In this document: one piece after another, positions 7,751-15,789 of the stretch | How the letters are laid out: each line of letters begins with the position of its first letter | How positions within the stretch are numbered: position 1 is the stretch's first letter | NCBI GenBank assembly: GCA_026710525.1 | Contig: JAPOQT010000274.1 | Location: 1 to 15,996 of the forward strand | From: Pseudomonadota bacterium | Lineage (GTDB): Bacteria > Bdellovibrionota_B > Oligoflexia > Oligoflexales > Bin106 | Direction: 5' to 3' | DNA: 15,996 bases | Program-made: the position numbers and the translations under genes | Notes under the pieces: generated by a model | Databases searched by the model: none | What the model was told of the DNA's origin: nothing | What the model saw: only the letters and a program-made list of their open reading frames with translations

Positions 7751-8077
7751 AAGTCAGTGCCCCTTTCTTTCGTTATAATCTTGCCTTGAATTAACCTGAG
7801 TGAGTACTCACTCCTTAGTGAAACAATGTTGTTTCGGCAGTTCACAGCTATTTTCTAAGTATCATTTTCAATTTTTTTATTGAATCGAGGAAATATAGCC
7901 ATACAAGGCGATGACTTGGTTTTATCCCCAGGACTAGTTACTTGAGTTTATCATCATGGCTAAAATCATATTTTTTACTGGTTATGAGTCACAGTTTATG
8001 TTATTATTCCAGCTTGGCTGCAAGGCAACAAAAATTGCCCTATTTTCCCTAATATTTCGTCAAATAAACACCATTTC
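7751..8077. promoter_or_regulatory. Divergent control region with dense dyads
   Basis: 327 bp between two outward-reading genes. On the minus strand a TATAAC -10 (7772-7777) lies about 22 bp from the lipoprotein GTG. Just upstream of it are a perfect 16-bp palindrome GAGTGAGTACTCACTC (7798-7813), an overlapping TCACT/AGTGA dyad (7808-7821) and GAAACAA-TG-TTGTTTC (7820-7835). A weak plus-strand promoter (TTGAAT 7880-7885, 16 bp, TACAAG 7902-7907) could serve the protease remnant. No small gene was seen. Confidence 0.45.
7798..7813. repeat. Perfect 16-bp palindrome, operator-like
   Basis: GAGTGAGTACTCACTC reads the same on both strands and covers the expected -35 position of the lipoprotein promoter. 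This is where a dimeric repressor or activator would bind. The regulator is unknown. Confidence 0.5.
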
Positions 8078-8987
8078 ATGCCACACTTTCATACCTTTAA
8101 AAGGTTACTTTTCTGGTTAGTACCCTCAGCTATCTATTTGCTGTCGTGGCAACCATTTTTTGCCCTTGATAAGAACCACTATCTATTTCAAGAACTCCCT
8201 GGTTTTTTTCTCGAGTTTTTCTTCCCGGCAACAAGAATTTGTAAAGGTGCTTACGCTCGGTGAATAGGTTTATATTTCTTTACAGCTGGCCATTTGTGTG
8301 ATAGGAGAGAAAAGTCAACTACTTAAAATTTCAGACTCCTGACCCAAAATAATCCGATTAAAAGGAAAGGTGGCGGACAATATGACAGTGCTATCAGCTG
8401 TGGTAAAAAAAGAATTTATCTCCCGAAAAACTTGGCTTGATTTTCTTATTTATGATATTGCTATCATTAAAACCACCCTTACCGATCGCGATGTCACAGC
8501 CAAGGGAGTCGTAGGCACCATGAATAGTCAGAGGGATATTTATGTCTTTAACGCCAAGAGAAATCCGACAGATTCTTCTTATTTTCATTACTCCATGGGG
8601 CAAGTGAGTATTATCCGCTCTCCCTTGAGAAATTTGTTTGATATGGATCTTTTGGCTCAGACATCTCAACGTCATTCAAATGCCAATATAAGTACATATG
8701 AAGCCAGACAACGGATCGAAAATATTTTTCTCACTATCCAAGAACGTCCTGAACTCTTGATTCTGAAAAGTCATCATGCCACTGAGTCACCCTCTGGTCA
8801 AGTTGCCTGCTCAGGTGATTCAGGCAGCCCTATCATCCAAAACGGTAAGATTGTTGCCCTCATCACGAAGGGCATCAATAAAACAGTAGGAATCTCTTCG
8901 CAGAATAGCTGTTATGATGTTTGGATAGCTGTGAATATCGCACCTCACATGGACTGGATCAAATCAACTATGTCAGTTCCCAGGTGA
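8078..8987 (+). pseudogene. Trypsin-family (S1) serine protease, broken by stops and a frameshift
   Basis: The 5' part (8078-8263) encodes a signal peptide and a segment ending ICKGAYAR, then TGA. Reading on in the same frame gives FTAGHLC (His codon 8291-8293), the counterpart of the catalytic TAAHC/TAGHC motif, soon followed by TAA. The rest lies in another frame (open from 8343): FLIYDIAIIK holds the catalytic Asp (codon 8454) and ACSGDSGSPI the catalytic Ser (codon 8820). It ends with a Cys and a DWIK helix typical of trypsin folds. His-Asp-Ser order and rough spacing are right for one S1 protease of about 300 residues, but two stops and one frame change separate the parts. A 205-residue product could still start at GTG 8370 or ATG 8382 (AGGTGG 8 nt before), but it would lack the His and the signal peptide. 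The TAGH segment carries an extra Leu before Cys, another sign of decay. Confidence 0.78.
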
Positions 8988-9164
8988 TAGCTCCCTGGAT
9001 ATACCATGGGTTTATGACTATGGTGCGTAATTAGCTAACATTAAAACAAAATTTACATCTGTTGCATTTTTTATCATCACTGACGCTACACCTATATGGG
9101 TATAGTTCTGAGTAGAATTTTACTGAGCTGAAGCCCACATCATGTTAGACAGGTTGGACAAAAT

Positions 9165-10493
9165 ATGAATCATAATACTCTGATTAATACTATTTTAATA
9201 TGTTTTTTGGGGCTCGCCTTCCTCCATTGTGCAGAAGATAGTCTTGATGGTGATACAGTGTACCAGTACTCGGGAGAGACCAAAAACAAAGAAATACTCG
9301 CCTCATATAATGCGGTGCCAGTCAAAGTTGAAGATGCTATGACTGATGAAAAAGATAAAGGCAAAGGAATCGCCAGTCGAGATAAAGATGGTGATGGTCA
9401 GTCAGAAGTGCCCATTGAAATTGAAGAAACAGCTCAAACAGTGCCAACAAAATTTGAATTAGTCAGCACACAGCGCATTGATGGCACAACCGAAACCGTT
9501 GATGTCTCTATTGATTTCTTTGTATTACTCGATGTTACCGGTTCAATGACACACTCTAATTTTGCTGCTACCAAAACTGCCTTACTTGAGTTAATGGGCC
9601 AGTTACTGGGAAAACAATACCGTCCTCGCATTACTTTAATACCATTTAAGCATAACCTACTACCAGTCAGTGGTCCCCACAATACTAAACAGAAACTCAT
9701 AGCAGGATTCAATCTGATTGCAGGGTATTTTGATGACCGAGGCGGAGACGAGGCAGGTCTCAATGCCATGTGGAAAGCTATTCAACTGATTAAAGAATAC
9801 CGAAAACAACCAAACGGCCAAGAGAAAATCTACGCTATTTTACTCGTCGCAGATGAACCAAGTTGGTTATGTTTTCCGACAAACGCACCTCACTGTCGTG
9901 TGGCTAATCGACTCGATCCCACTAAACAAACTCTGCGAACCGAAGAAATTGTTCAGGAGTTAAATTCTCTGAAGTTTCATGAACGTATTAAGCTGTTTGC
10001 CAGCTTACGTAACACAACATCTACTGATAGTGTTGGCCCAATTAAGACATATGCTCAATTCGATGGTATTCTCAAGCAGGCACTAACCCATGTCACCAAT
10101 GTATCTGATCGTGGAGCTAGACTTGCCCATGATTTAACAGACACAGATCCTATCGCTAGTTTGGTACCAAGGATTCAACGAATTATACCGGCAGTTAATC
10201 TAACCTGTGTTCTCAAAGAAGTTACGGCTGGTTTACCTGATAACAACACGAAGAAAATTGTCATCTCTGATATGGATATTCGTGACAGTAAAGCTCACGT
10301 AAGTAATCTCCTTGAGGGCACAAATATTCAACCAGAGGCTTTAGCTGGCGAGACACTGGAAATGACTGAAAAACGCTGTTGTGTTGAGACAACCACTCCA
10401 CCGACCACATATACTGCAGACAATCTGCCGGCAACATGTCTCTCTGAACAAAGTAAAACAGTGACTTTTGATGTTGTACTATCATCCGAATAA
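9165..10493 (+). CDS. Exported VWA-domain protein, probable lipoprotein
   Basis: 442 residues. A hydrophobic N-terminus ends FLHC (Cys22), a poor lipobox because of His at -1, so it may be a lipoprotein or simply secreted. Residues 73-81 (DKDGDGQSE) look like a calcium-binding EF/dockerin loop. A von Willebrand A domain spans about 112-310. Its metal-ion site has Asp123-x-Thr-x-Ser127 (DVTGS), followed by GGDEAGLNAMWKAI and a strand LLVADEP that could give the remaining metal ligands. The C-terminal 100 residues carry Cys348, Cys405, Cys406 and Cys425 and seem to form a beta domain. VWA domains bind protein partners through a divalent metal; the partner here is unknown. GGA stands 6 nt before the ATG. 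It lies between the protease remnant and the short lipoprotein, all on the plus strand. Confidence 0.85.
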   Translation: MNHNTLINTILICFLGLAFLHCAEDSLDGDTVYQYSGETKNKEILASYNAVPVKVEDAMTDEKDKGKGIASRDKDGDGQSEVPIEIEETAQTVPTKFELVSTQRIDGTTETVDVSIDFFVLLDVTGSMTHSNFAATKTALLELMGQLLGKQYRPRITLIPFKHNLLPVSGPHNTKQKLIAGFNLIAGYFDDRGGDEAGLNAMWKAIQLIKEYRKQPNGQEKIYAILLVADEPSWLCFPTNAPHCRVANRLDPTKQTLRTEEIVQELNSLKFHERIKLFASLRNTTSTDSVGPIKTYAQFDGILKQALTHVTNVSDRGARLAHDLTDTDPIASLVPRIQRIIPAVNLTCVLKEVTAGLPDNNTKKIVISDMDIRDSKAHVSNLLEGTNIQPEALAGETLEMTEKRCCVETTTPPTTYTADNLPATCLSEQSKTVTFDVVLSSE

Positions 10494-10494
10494 T

Positions 10495-10527
10495 CTCCTT
10501 AGCTTAGCAGTGTTGTCAGCAAAGGAG
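10495..10527 (+). other. Imperfect hairpin just after the VWA gene
   Basis: CTCCTT-A-GCT (10495-10504) can pair with AGC-A-AAGGAG (10518-10527), giving nine base pairs with one A-A mismatch. It begins two bases after the stop codon. No T run follows, so it is more likely an mRNA 3' structure or rho-dependent end than an intrinsic terminator. Confidence 0.35.
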
Positions 10528-10658
10528 CAAAAGTTCGTGCCTATGGATGTTCGGATAATTCCTATTTTTTAGTCAATAAATGACGACAAATAGCCGAAGT
10601 GTGACAGCGGTATTACTGACGATTTACCTTGGCTTCCACACAACAAATTAAGTAACAA

Positions 10659-11525
10659 ATGAACCCTAGAATATACCCAAAACTATGCATGATGAGTATT
10701 ATCATGCTCATGGCAAGTTGTCGGTTAGGATCACTTGGGATTCAACCGACATCCCAACTAAAAGGCGCCATTGATCGGAACCATATCCTCACCTTAGAGT
10801 TCACTGGTGAATTCTCAGGTGACGAGCCTATCCTTGAATTTCAAATGTGTTCACGAGATCCTGCTGGCGCCACCATCGAAAACAGCTGTATTAATCCATA
10901 CTCGGTTATCGATCGATCCCGGACGAACAACACCGAAGCCTATCCACTCCGATTTTTACTCAGTCATATCGATGACTTTAACCTAACAGACAATGATCTC
11001 TCGTATCTCAAACAAAGACAGAAGACCGTAACAGATTATGTTCAAGCCCTCGACCAAACTAACCAATTCACCGCTGTTGGGATAATCGCCATTTTTGCTG
11101 GTACCCTTGGCACAAGAAGAGAACTGATGCTGACCACACCGTTGACCAAATTCAGTAAATTCCGTTTAATACTGAGTTTGTTACTCGCCACTGGTGGGGC
11201 CATGGGGCTTCAGTTTGCTAATACACAGGCTAAAAAAGCGGCTGACATGAGATCATCACTAAAGGATCAAGAAACACCAGCTCTGACAACGAAAGAACCA
11301 GAAAAATGGCTCGTACTATTCGAACATTACAACACCATCATGTCCTTAGATGACACTCATTTAGCTAAGCTCTCTCCTGTTAAGAGCTATTTATCTCATC
11401 TGGCAATACTCATGCATTTAGGCAAATTTATCCCTGAACCATATCTCATCAACCAGGTCTGTTATCCAGAACAATCATCAAACACGGGTGTGTTGTATGT
11501 GCCCGTATGTAAAACACTGATCTAG
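10659..11525 (+). CDS. Lipoprotein of unrecognised family (short paralogue)
   Basis: 288 residues with a signal peptide and lipobox MASC (lipid Cys21). It matches the 507-residue lipoprotein at several points in the same order: SCRLGSLG after the lipid Cys, QLK, a cysteine pair (64 and 77, in FQMCSRD and SCINPY), a hydrophobic pair of segments (about 138-150 and 168-186), then a C-terminal INQVCYPE with a second Cys at 284 in VPVC. It lacks the cysteine array. It lies 165 bp behind the VWA gene and is convergent with bfr. The ATG at 10659 has a poor ribosome site; later ATGs (codons 11 and 12) would still keep the lipobox but a shorter signal peptide. Function unknown; an envelope location is inferred from the lipobox. 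Confidence 0.78.
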   Translation: MNPRIYPKLCMMSIIMLMASCRLGSLGIQPTSQLKGAIDRNHILTLEFTGEFSGDEPILEFQMCSRDPAGATIENSCINPYSVIDRSRTNNTEAYPLRFLLSHIDDFNLTDNDLSYLKQRQKTVTDYVQALDQTNQFTAVGIIAIFAGTLGTRRELMLTTPLTKFSKFRLILSLLLATGGAMGLQFANTQAKKAADMRSSLKDQETPALTTKEPEKWLVLFEHYNTIMSLDDTHLAKLSPVKSYLSHLAILMHLGKFIPEPYLINQVCYPEQSSNTGVLYVPVCKTLI

Positions 11526-11550
11526 AAAATAAATAACAGCATCCCAACCG

Positions 11551-12039
11551 TTACTCAGGATAACTGTCATCCATCATAATTTGGGTTTGCAAGTAATTAG
11601 CCACACCAACCTCACTCATTAAACTCAACTGAGTCGACAACCAATCCTCATGGCTTTCTTCTGAAGATAAAATAGATCTCATCAGATCTCGAGTAATAAA
11701 ATCACCGTGCTTTTCAGCTGTAACAATAGTCTTTTTTAACCGTTCCACAGCTTGTTGTTCTAAGGCCAGGTCAGATCGTAAAATTTCTTCAACATCTTGA
11801 CCAATATGAAGCTTGTTGAGAACTTGAAGATTAGGATATCCTTCAAGATAGAGAATTCTCTGAATAAGCTCATCAGCATGTTTCATCTCATCAATAGAAG
11901 ACTTATACTCTAATTGAGCCAATTTTTCATATCCCTTGTCTTTGAGAATACGGGAGTGAAGAAAATACTGGTTAATAGCTGTTAACTCTGCAGCAAGAAT
12001 GAGATTAAGAGCTTTAATGACATCATCGTGTCCTTTCAT
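11551..12039 (-). CDS. bfr: Bacterioferritin
   Basis: 162 residues, the normal length. All ferroxidase ligands sit at the E. coli positions: Glu18, Glu51, His54, Glu94, Glu127 and His130, with Tyr25 in the catalytic pocket. The haem-binding Met52 is present, so this is a true haem bacterioferritin that oxidises Fe(II) with O2 or peroxide and stores the mineral in a 24-subunit shell in the cytoplasm. The ATG at 12039 is chosen: GGAG lies 6 nt before it and the protein then starts MKGHDDVI as in the family. An upstream in-frame ATG at 12051 adds four residues and has no ribosome site. Convergent with the short lipoprotein gene. Confidence 0.96.
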   Translation of the reverse strand: MKGHDDVIKALNLILAAELTAINQYFLHSRILKDKGYEKLAQLEYKSSIDEMKHADELIQRILYLEGYPNLQVLNKLHIGQDVEEILRSDLALEQQAVERLKKTIVTAEKHGDFITRDLMRSILSSEESHEDWLSTQLSLMSEVGVANYLQTQIMMDDSYPE

Positions 12040-12474
12040 AACAGTCTCCATGGTAAATAGAAGGTGATAAAAATAGACTCAAAACAAATAGCATCTGTGC
12101 AAGTTATGCTTATACCATATAACTCGCCAATAACTAAATGAAAATTTTAGACTAACCATCTTACTTATGTATGAAGCCGTCACACAGGAATGTGAAAAAA
12201 TACTTGCAACAAAAATATGGTTGTTATACAAATAACTTGTAGACAGTGGAAATATCTCAAGGAGGGGTGTCCCTAACCAAAATAATGTTTGCTCTCATGT
12301 GTGATGGAGTATTTTTTACTTGTTTGTTTCCCTAGGTATTCTTAAGATATCTTTTGTCATTTCAGGGGATGTTTTCATGGGGACCTATGGTGCTGCAGGA
12401 TTCAGTGTTTTCAGACTTATCACACTTTTTCAGTCGTGTTCGTGTTACATCAATTTACCCTAGGAGGTCCTCAG
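12040..12474. promoter_or_regulatory. Divergent bfr / glnN control region
   Basis: 435 bp without a convincing gene. On the minus strand TTAGTT, a 17-bp spacer and TATAAG (about 12113-12141) could be the bfr promoter. A perfect dyad TCACA-N6-TGTGA lies at 12180-12195. On the plus strand AAGGAGGGG at 12259-12267 resembles a ribosome site, but only a 22-codon frame from GTG 12267 or ATG 12283 follows, with poor spacing. No clear sigma-54 (GG-N10-GC type) promoter was found for the glutamine synthetase gene. Confidence 0.4.
12180..12195. repeat. Perfect dyad TCACA-N6-TGTGA
   Basis: TCACA at 12180-12184 and TGTGA at 12191-12195 form a perfect inverted repeat around CAGGAA. The arms are those of a CRP/FNR-type site but in the reverse order, so it is not a standard CRP site. 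It lies between two divergent genes and may be an operator. Confidence 0.35.
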
Positions 12475-14697
12475 ATGAGTACAGGTTTTCGAGCGTACGC
12501 CCGTTATCAAGCACTAGCAACAGCTAGCCAGCGTTCCGTACCCAAAAATAAAGCGCGGCAAAACTCCACAGTTAACTCAGAACTCTTTGGTTGTCATACC
12601 TTCAACTATACCCAAATGGCTAAAATGCTACCAGCATCAGATGTGAAACTCTTGAAGAATCATCCCGTATCTGGAAAAGTTATCACTCAAGAGGTAGCTC
12701 ACCGAGTAGCTTTAGCCGTTAAACAATGGGCCGTGGAAAAGGGCGCCACCCATTATACCCACTGGTTTCAACCTCAAACTGAGTCTACCGCGGAAAAACA
12801 TGATGCCTTCTTAGACTTTAATGACGAGGGACTGCCCATAGAAAAACTGAATGGCAAATTGCTGATATGTCAAGAACCAGACGCGTCGTCATTTCCTTCT
12901 GGTGGCCAAAGAACAACATTTGAAGCTAGGGGTTACACGATTTGGGATGCTTCATCATTTATGTTTTTAAATGAAACAAAATACGGCAAAACCTTAACGA
13001 TACCTTCCCTATTTATCTCCTACAACGGAGAACCACTTGACAACAAAACTCCCCTATTGAGATCGATACGAGCTCTTAACAAACAGGCCATGGTAGCTCT
13101 TGACCTTCTTGGAGAACCAACATCTTATGTTCAGGTTAACTGTGGTCCTGAACAAGAGTTCTTTGTCATCGACTCAGCCCTATATCATCTGCGACCGGAT
13201 CTGCAACTAGCTGGGAAAACCGTATTGGGAGCGCCCTCCCACAAAGGCCAACAACTTGATGATCACTACTTCGGGACCATCAATACTCGGGTCATTAACA
13301 TGATGATGGAAGTGGAAGCAGAGCTCATAACTTTGGGGGTGCCAGTTAAAACCCGACATAATGAGGTCGCTCCATCCCAATATGAAATGGCACCGATTTA
13401 CGAGGGTGCTAATATGGCGACGGATCACAACCGTCTACTAATGGCAGTACTCAAAAAAGTCAGTAGACGTCATAACTTAACCGTACTTTTTCATGAAAAA
13501 CCGTTTAACGGTCTCAATGGTAGTGGCAAACACCTCAACTGGTCACTTTCTTCGTCCCAAGGTGTTAATCTGTTAGACCCAGGAGATAGTCTCGAAGAAA
13601 ATCTCCGTTTCCTCTACTTTTTAACCGCATCTCTCAGAGCTGTTCATGATCATGGTGATCTTCTAAGAGCAGCAGTGGCTGTGCCTGGTAATGATTTCCG
13701 TATGGGAGCAAACGAAGCCCCTCCTGGCATTATGAGCGTATTTTTAGGTCACACACTTTCTAAAGTTGTCAATGATCTTGTGGATGGTGCTAAAGAAAAA
13801 AGCATTAACCATTTTGGTGCTCAAGATACGATTAATCTTGATATTGTTAAAATCCCATCGATTAATAAGGATAATACTGACCGGAACCGAACGTCACCAT
13901 TTGCTTTTACCGGCAATAAATTTGAATTCCGCGCTTTAGGGAGTTCACAGTCCATCTCAACTCCTATTACCTATCTCAACACCGGGGTCACTGCATCATT
14001 AGAAAAAATGAATGGCGAATTAAAGGCTTTGCTTGATCAAGGTAAATCTTTGCAAGGATCACTGCTTGCTGTGATTGTGCAAAATTTATCCAAGTCAAAA
14101 GCGATTCATTTTGATGGCGATAGTTACTCTGACGAATGGAAAAAAGAAGCGGAAAACCGAAATCTTCCTCATCTCAAAACCACTCCTCAAGCCCTAGCTA
14201 AGATCATTGAGCCCAACAACATGGCCCTCTTTAAAAAGTATGGCATTATGGGCTCTGATGAGGAAATTTTAGCCCGACAGTCCATTGCCATGGAACGTTA
14301 TGTTATGCTGAGAATGATTGAACTCAAAAGTGCCCACGAGCTGCTAACGACTTACGTTTTTCCAGCCGCCTCTGAGTATCTCAAGCAACTCGCGAGCGCC
14401 GTCAACAAAACAACTCAAGCCATTGGCAGTGTGCCTAATGCCCAAAAAGATTACCTGTTACGTTATTCTGAGCTTACAGGTGAGTTGGCGACTAAAATGA
14501 CAGCCCTGGCGAAGACCATTGAGCAAATAAGTGAACTTGAAGAGTCGGGAAACCTGGTCAAAACAGCCAACTACATTGTTGAGTATGGTATGACAGCACA
14601 TGATGAGGCCAGAGAAGTGGCTGATAAGCTAGAAACAATGATTGATGACTCCCTATGGCCACTGCCCCGTTATCGTGAACTTCTCTTTGTGAACTAA
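12475..14697 (+). CDS. glnN: Glutamine synthetase, type III (GSIII)
   Basis: 740 residues, within the GSIII size range and much longer than GSI (about 470). It makes glutamine from glutamate, ammonia and ATP in the cytoplasm. Type III marks are seen in order: ELFGCHTFN (36-44), NCGPEQEFFVID with metal-binding glutamates (222-233), TRHNEVAPSQYEMAP (293-307), GLNGSGKHLNWS (346-357), NDFRMGANEAPPGIMSVFLG (406-425) and NRTSPFAFTGNKFEFR (471-486) with the catalytic Arg/Glu region. The long helical C-terminus (600-740) is also typical. The ATG at 12475 has a strong AGGAGG 7 nt upstream; an in-frame GTG at 12436 would include that ribosome site and is rejected. No amtB, glnB or glutamate synthase gene is nearby. 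Confidence 0.97.
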   Translation: MSTGFRAYARYQALATASQRSVPKNKARQNSTVNSELFGCHTFNYTQMAKMLPASDVKLLKNHPVSGKVITQEVAHRVALAVKQWAVEKGATHYTHWFQPQTESTAEKHDAFLDFNDEGLPIEKLNGKLLICQEPDASSFPSGGQRTTFEARGYTIWDASSFMFLNETKYGKTLTIPSLFISYNGEPLDNKTPLLRSIRALNKQAMVALDLLGEPTSYVQVNCGPEQEFFVIDSALYHLRPDLQLAGKTVLGAPSHKGQQLDDHYFGTINTRVINMMMEVEAELITLGVPVKTRHNEVAPSQYEMAPIYEGANMATDHNRLLMAVLKKVSRRHNLTVLFHEKPFNGLNGSGKHLNWSLSSSQGVNLLDPGDSLEENLRFLYFLTASLRAVHDHGDLLRAAVAVPGNDFRMGANEAPPGIMSVFLGHTLSKVVNDLVDGAKEKSINHFGAQDTINLDIVKIPSINKDNTDRNRTSPFAFTGNKFEFRALGSSQSISTPITYLNTGVTASLEKMNGELKALLDQGKSLQGSLLAVIVQNLSKSKAIHFDGDSYSDEWKKEAENRNLPHLKTTPQALAKIIEPNNMALFKKYGIMGSDEEILARQSIAMERYVMLRMIELKSAHELLTTYVFPAASEYLKQLASAVNKTTQAIGSVPNAQKDYLLRYSELTGELATKMTALAKTIEQISELEESGNLVKTANYIVEYGMTAHDEAREVADKLETMIDDSLWPLPRYRELLFVN

Positions 14698-14760
14698 TGG
14701 TCGTGAGTTGATCTCAGGACCTTAAACGAAACTAGATTTTCATTTGCCACCGGTTGTTTT

Positions 14761-15789
14761 TTGGTCTCTTCTGCATCACCATCTTCTGAGATTGTCGGTC
14801 TTGGCAGTTACGTCCCTCAAAAGGTCATGACTAACCAAGAACTAGAATCGATTATGGACACCACTGATGAGTGGATCCGAACGAGAACCGGAATTTCAGA
14901 AAGAAGGGTGGCTGATGTTACAGAGGGTACGAGTGATTTAGCGGTAGCAGCGTGTCGAGATGCGCTGCAAGATGCTGGTTTGAGAGCTAAAGATCTTGAT
15001 TTAATGATTGTGGCCACTTGTACCCCTGATTATTTCATGCCTGGTTTAGGGGTACTCATCCAGAATAAACTTGGGTGTCGTCCTATTCCAGCTATTGACT
15101 TAAGGGGGCAATGCTCGGGTTTTGCATGGGCTTTATCCACTGCCGATGCCTATAGCAAAATGGCTGATTACCAGTATATCCTCGTAGTTGGTAGTGATCT
15201 GCAAACCAGAATTCTTGATTACTCACTTGATGGCCGTAATTCAGCGGTATTATTTGGTGATGGCGCCGGGGCTTGTGTCTTAAAGGTTAAGAAAACATTG
15301 GGGGAATCGCAACCATCAGGTCTCCTTGACCATATTCTTGGCTCAGATGGCTCTGGTTTTTCTCATCTCATGGTACCTCGACCTGGTTGTCAGGCAAACA
15401 ACTCATCATTTATTAGCCACAATGATATTGACTCAAAAAAAACTGCTCCTTATATGGATGGTCGTCAAGTCTTTAAGTATGCCTCTTATTATATGGAAAA
15501 AACCGTTACTGAGCTCATGGCCAGAAATAAGCTATCTATTGATGATATTGATCTGATCATACCTCACCAAGCAAATCTCCGCTTAAGTAAAATATTAAAA
15601 ACAAAGCTTGGTATACCACCTGAAAAAATGGTGAGTGTCATCGAAAAATTTGGCAATACAACATCAGCAAGTCTGCCACTTTGTTTTGTTGAAGCCAGAC
15701 AAAGTGGTAAGCTGAAAAAAGGTTCTCTGATAATTACGACAACGTTTGGCTCTGGCTTTACCTGGGGAGGTAACCTCATTAGATGGTGA
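14761..15789 (+). CDS. fabH: Beta-ketoacyl-ACP synthase III (FabH)
   Basis: 342 residues with a complete KAS III active site: Cys118 in GQCSGF, His269 in PHQANLR and Asn299 in FGNTTSAS, in the normal order. N-terminal marks IVGLGSYVP and DEWIRTRTGI and the C-terminal FGSGFTWGG are also present. It condenses acetyl-CoA (or another starter acyl-CoA) with malonyl-ACP to begin type II fatty acid synthesis in the cytoplasm. The start is TTG, the only plausible in-frame start before the conserved region; it has no clear ribosome site and gives eight residues more than the E. coli form. It lies 63 bp behind glnN. No plsX, fabD or acpP gene is visible in the remaining 200 bp, so the usual fab cluster is absent on this side. 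Confidence 0.95.
   Translation: MVSSASPSSEIVGLGSYVPQKVMTNQELESIMDTTDEWIRTRTGISERRVADVTEGTSDLAVAACRDALQDAGLRAKDLDLMIVATCTPDYFMPGLGVLIQNKLGCRPIPAIDLRGQCSGFAWALSTADAYSKMADYQYILVVGSDLQTRILDYSLDGRNSAVLFGDGAGACVLKVKKTLGESQPSGLLDHILGSDGSGFSHLMVPRPGCQANNSSFISHNDIDSKKTAPYMDGRQVFKYASYYMEKTVTELMARNKLSIDDIDLIIPHQANLRLSKILKTKLGIPPEKMVSVIEKFGNTTSASLPLCFVEARQSGKLKKGSLIITTTFGSGFTWGGNLIRW

Noticed and set aside
8250..8300. TGA at 8261 read as tryptophan, or a programmed frameshift in the protease gene
   Set aside because: TGA ends fabH and the protease remnant in this window, and a TAA plus a frame change follow within 80 bp. Recoding one codon does not restore the protein.
12040..12051. Bacterioferritin start at ATG 12051
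   Set aside because: It has no ribosome site and would put four extra residues before the conserved MKG start; GGAG is placed correctly for the ATG at 12039.
12259..12333. Small leader peptide before glnN (22 codons from GTG 12267)
   Set aside because: The start directly abuts the AGGAGG-like stretch, too close for use, and the peptide has no run of regulatory codons or known pattern.
12436..12474. Longer glutamine synthetase start at GTG 12436
   Set aside because: The added 13 codons run across the AGGAGG ribosome site, which is placed correctly for the ATG at 12475.
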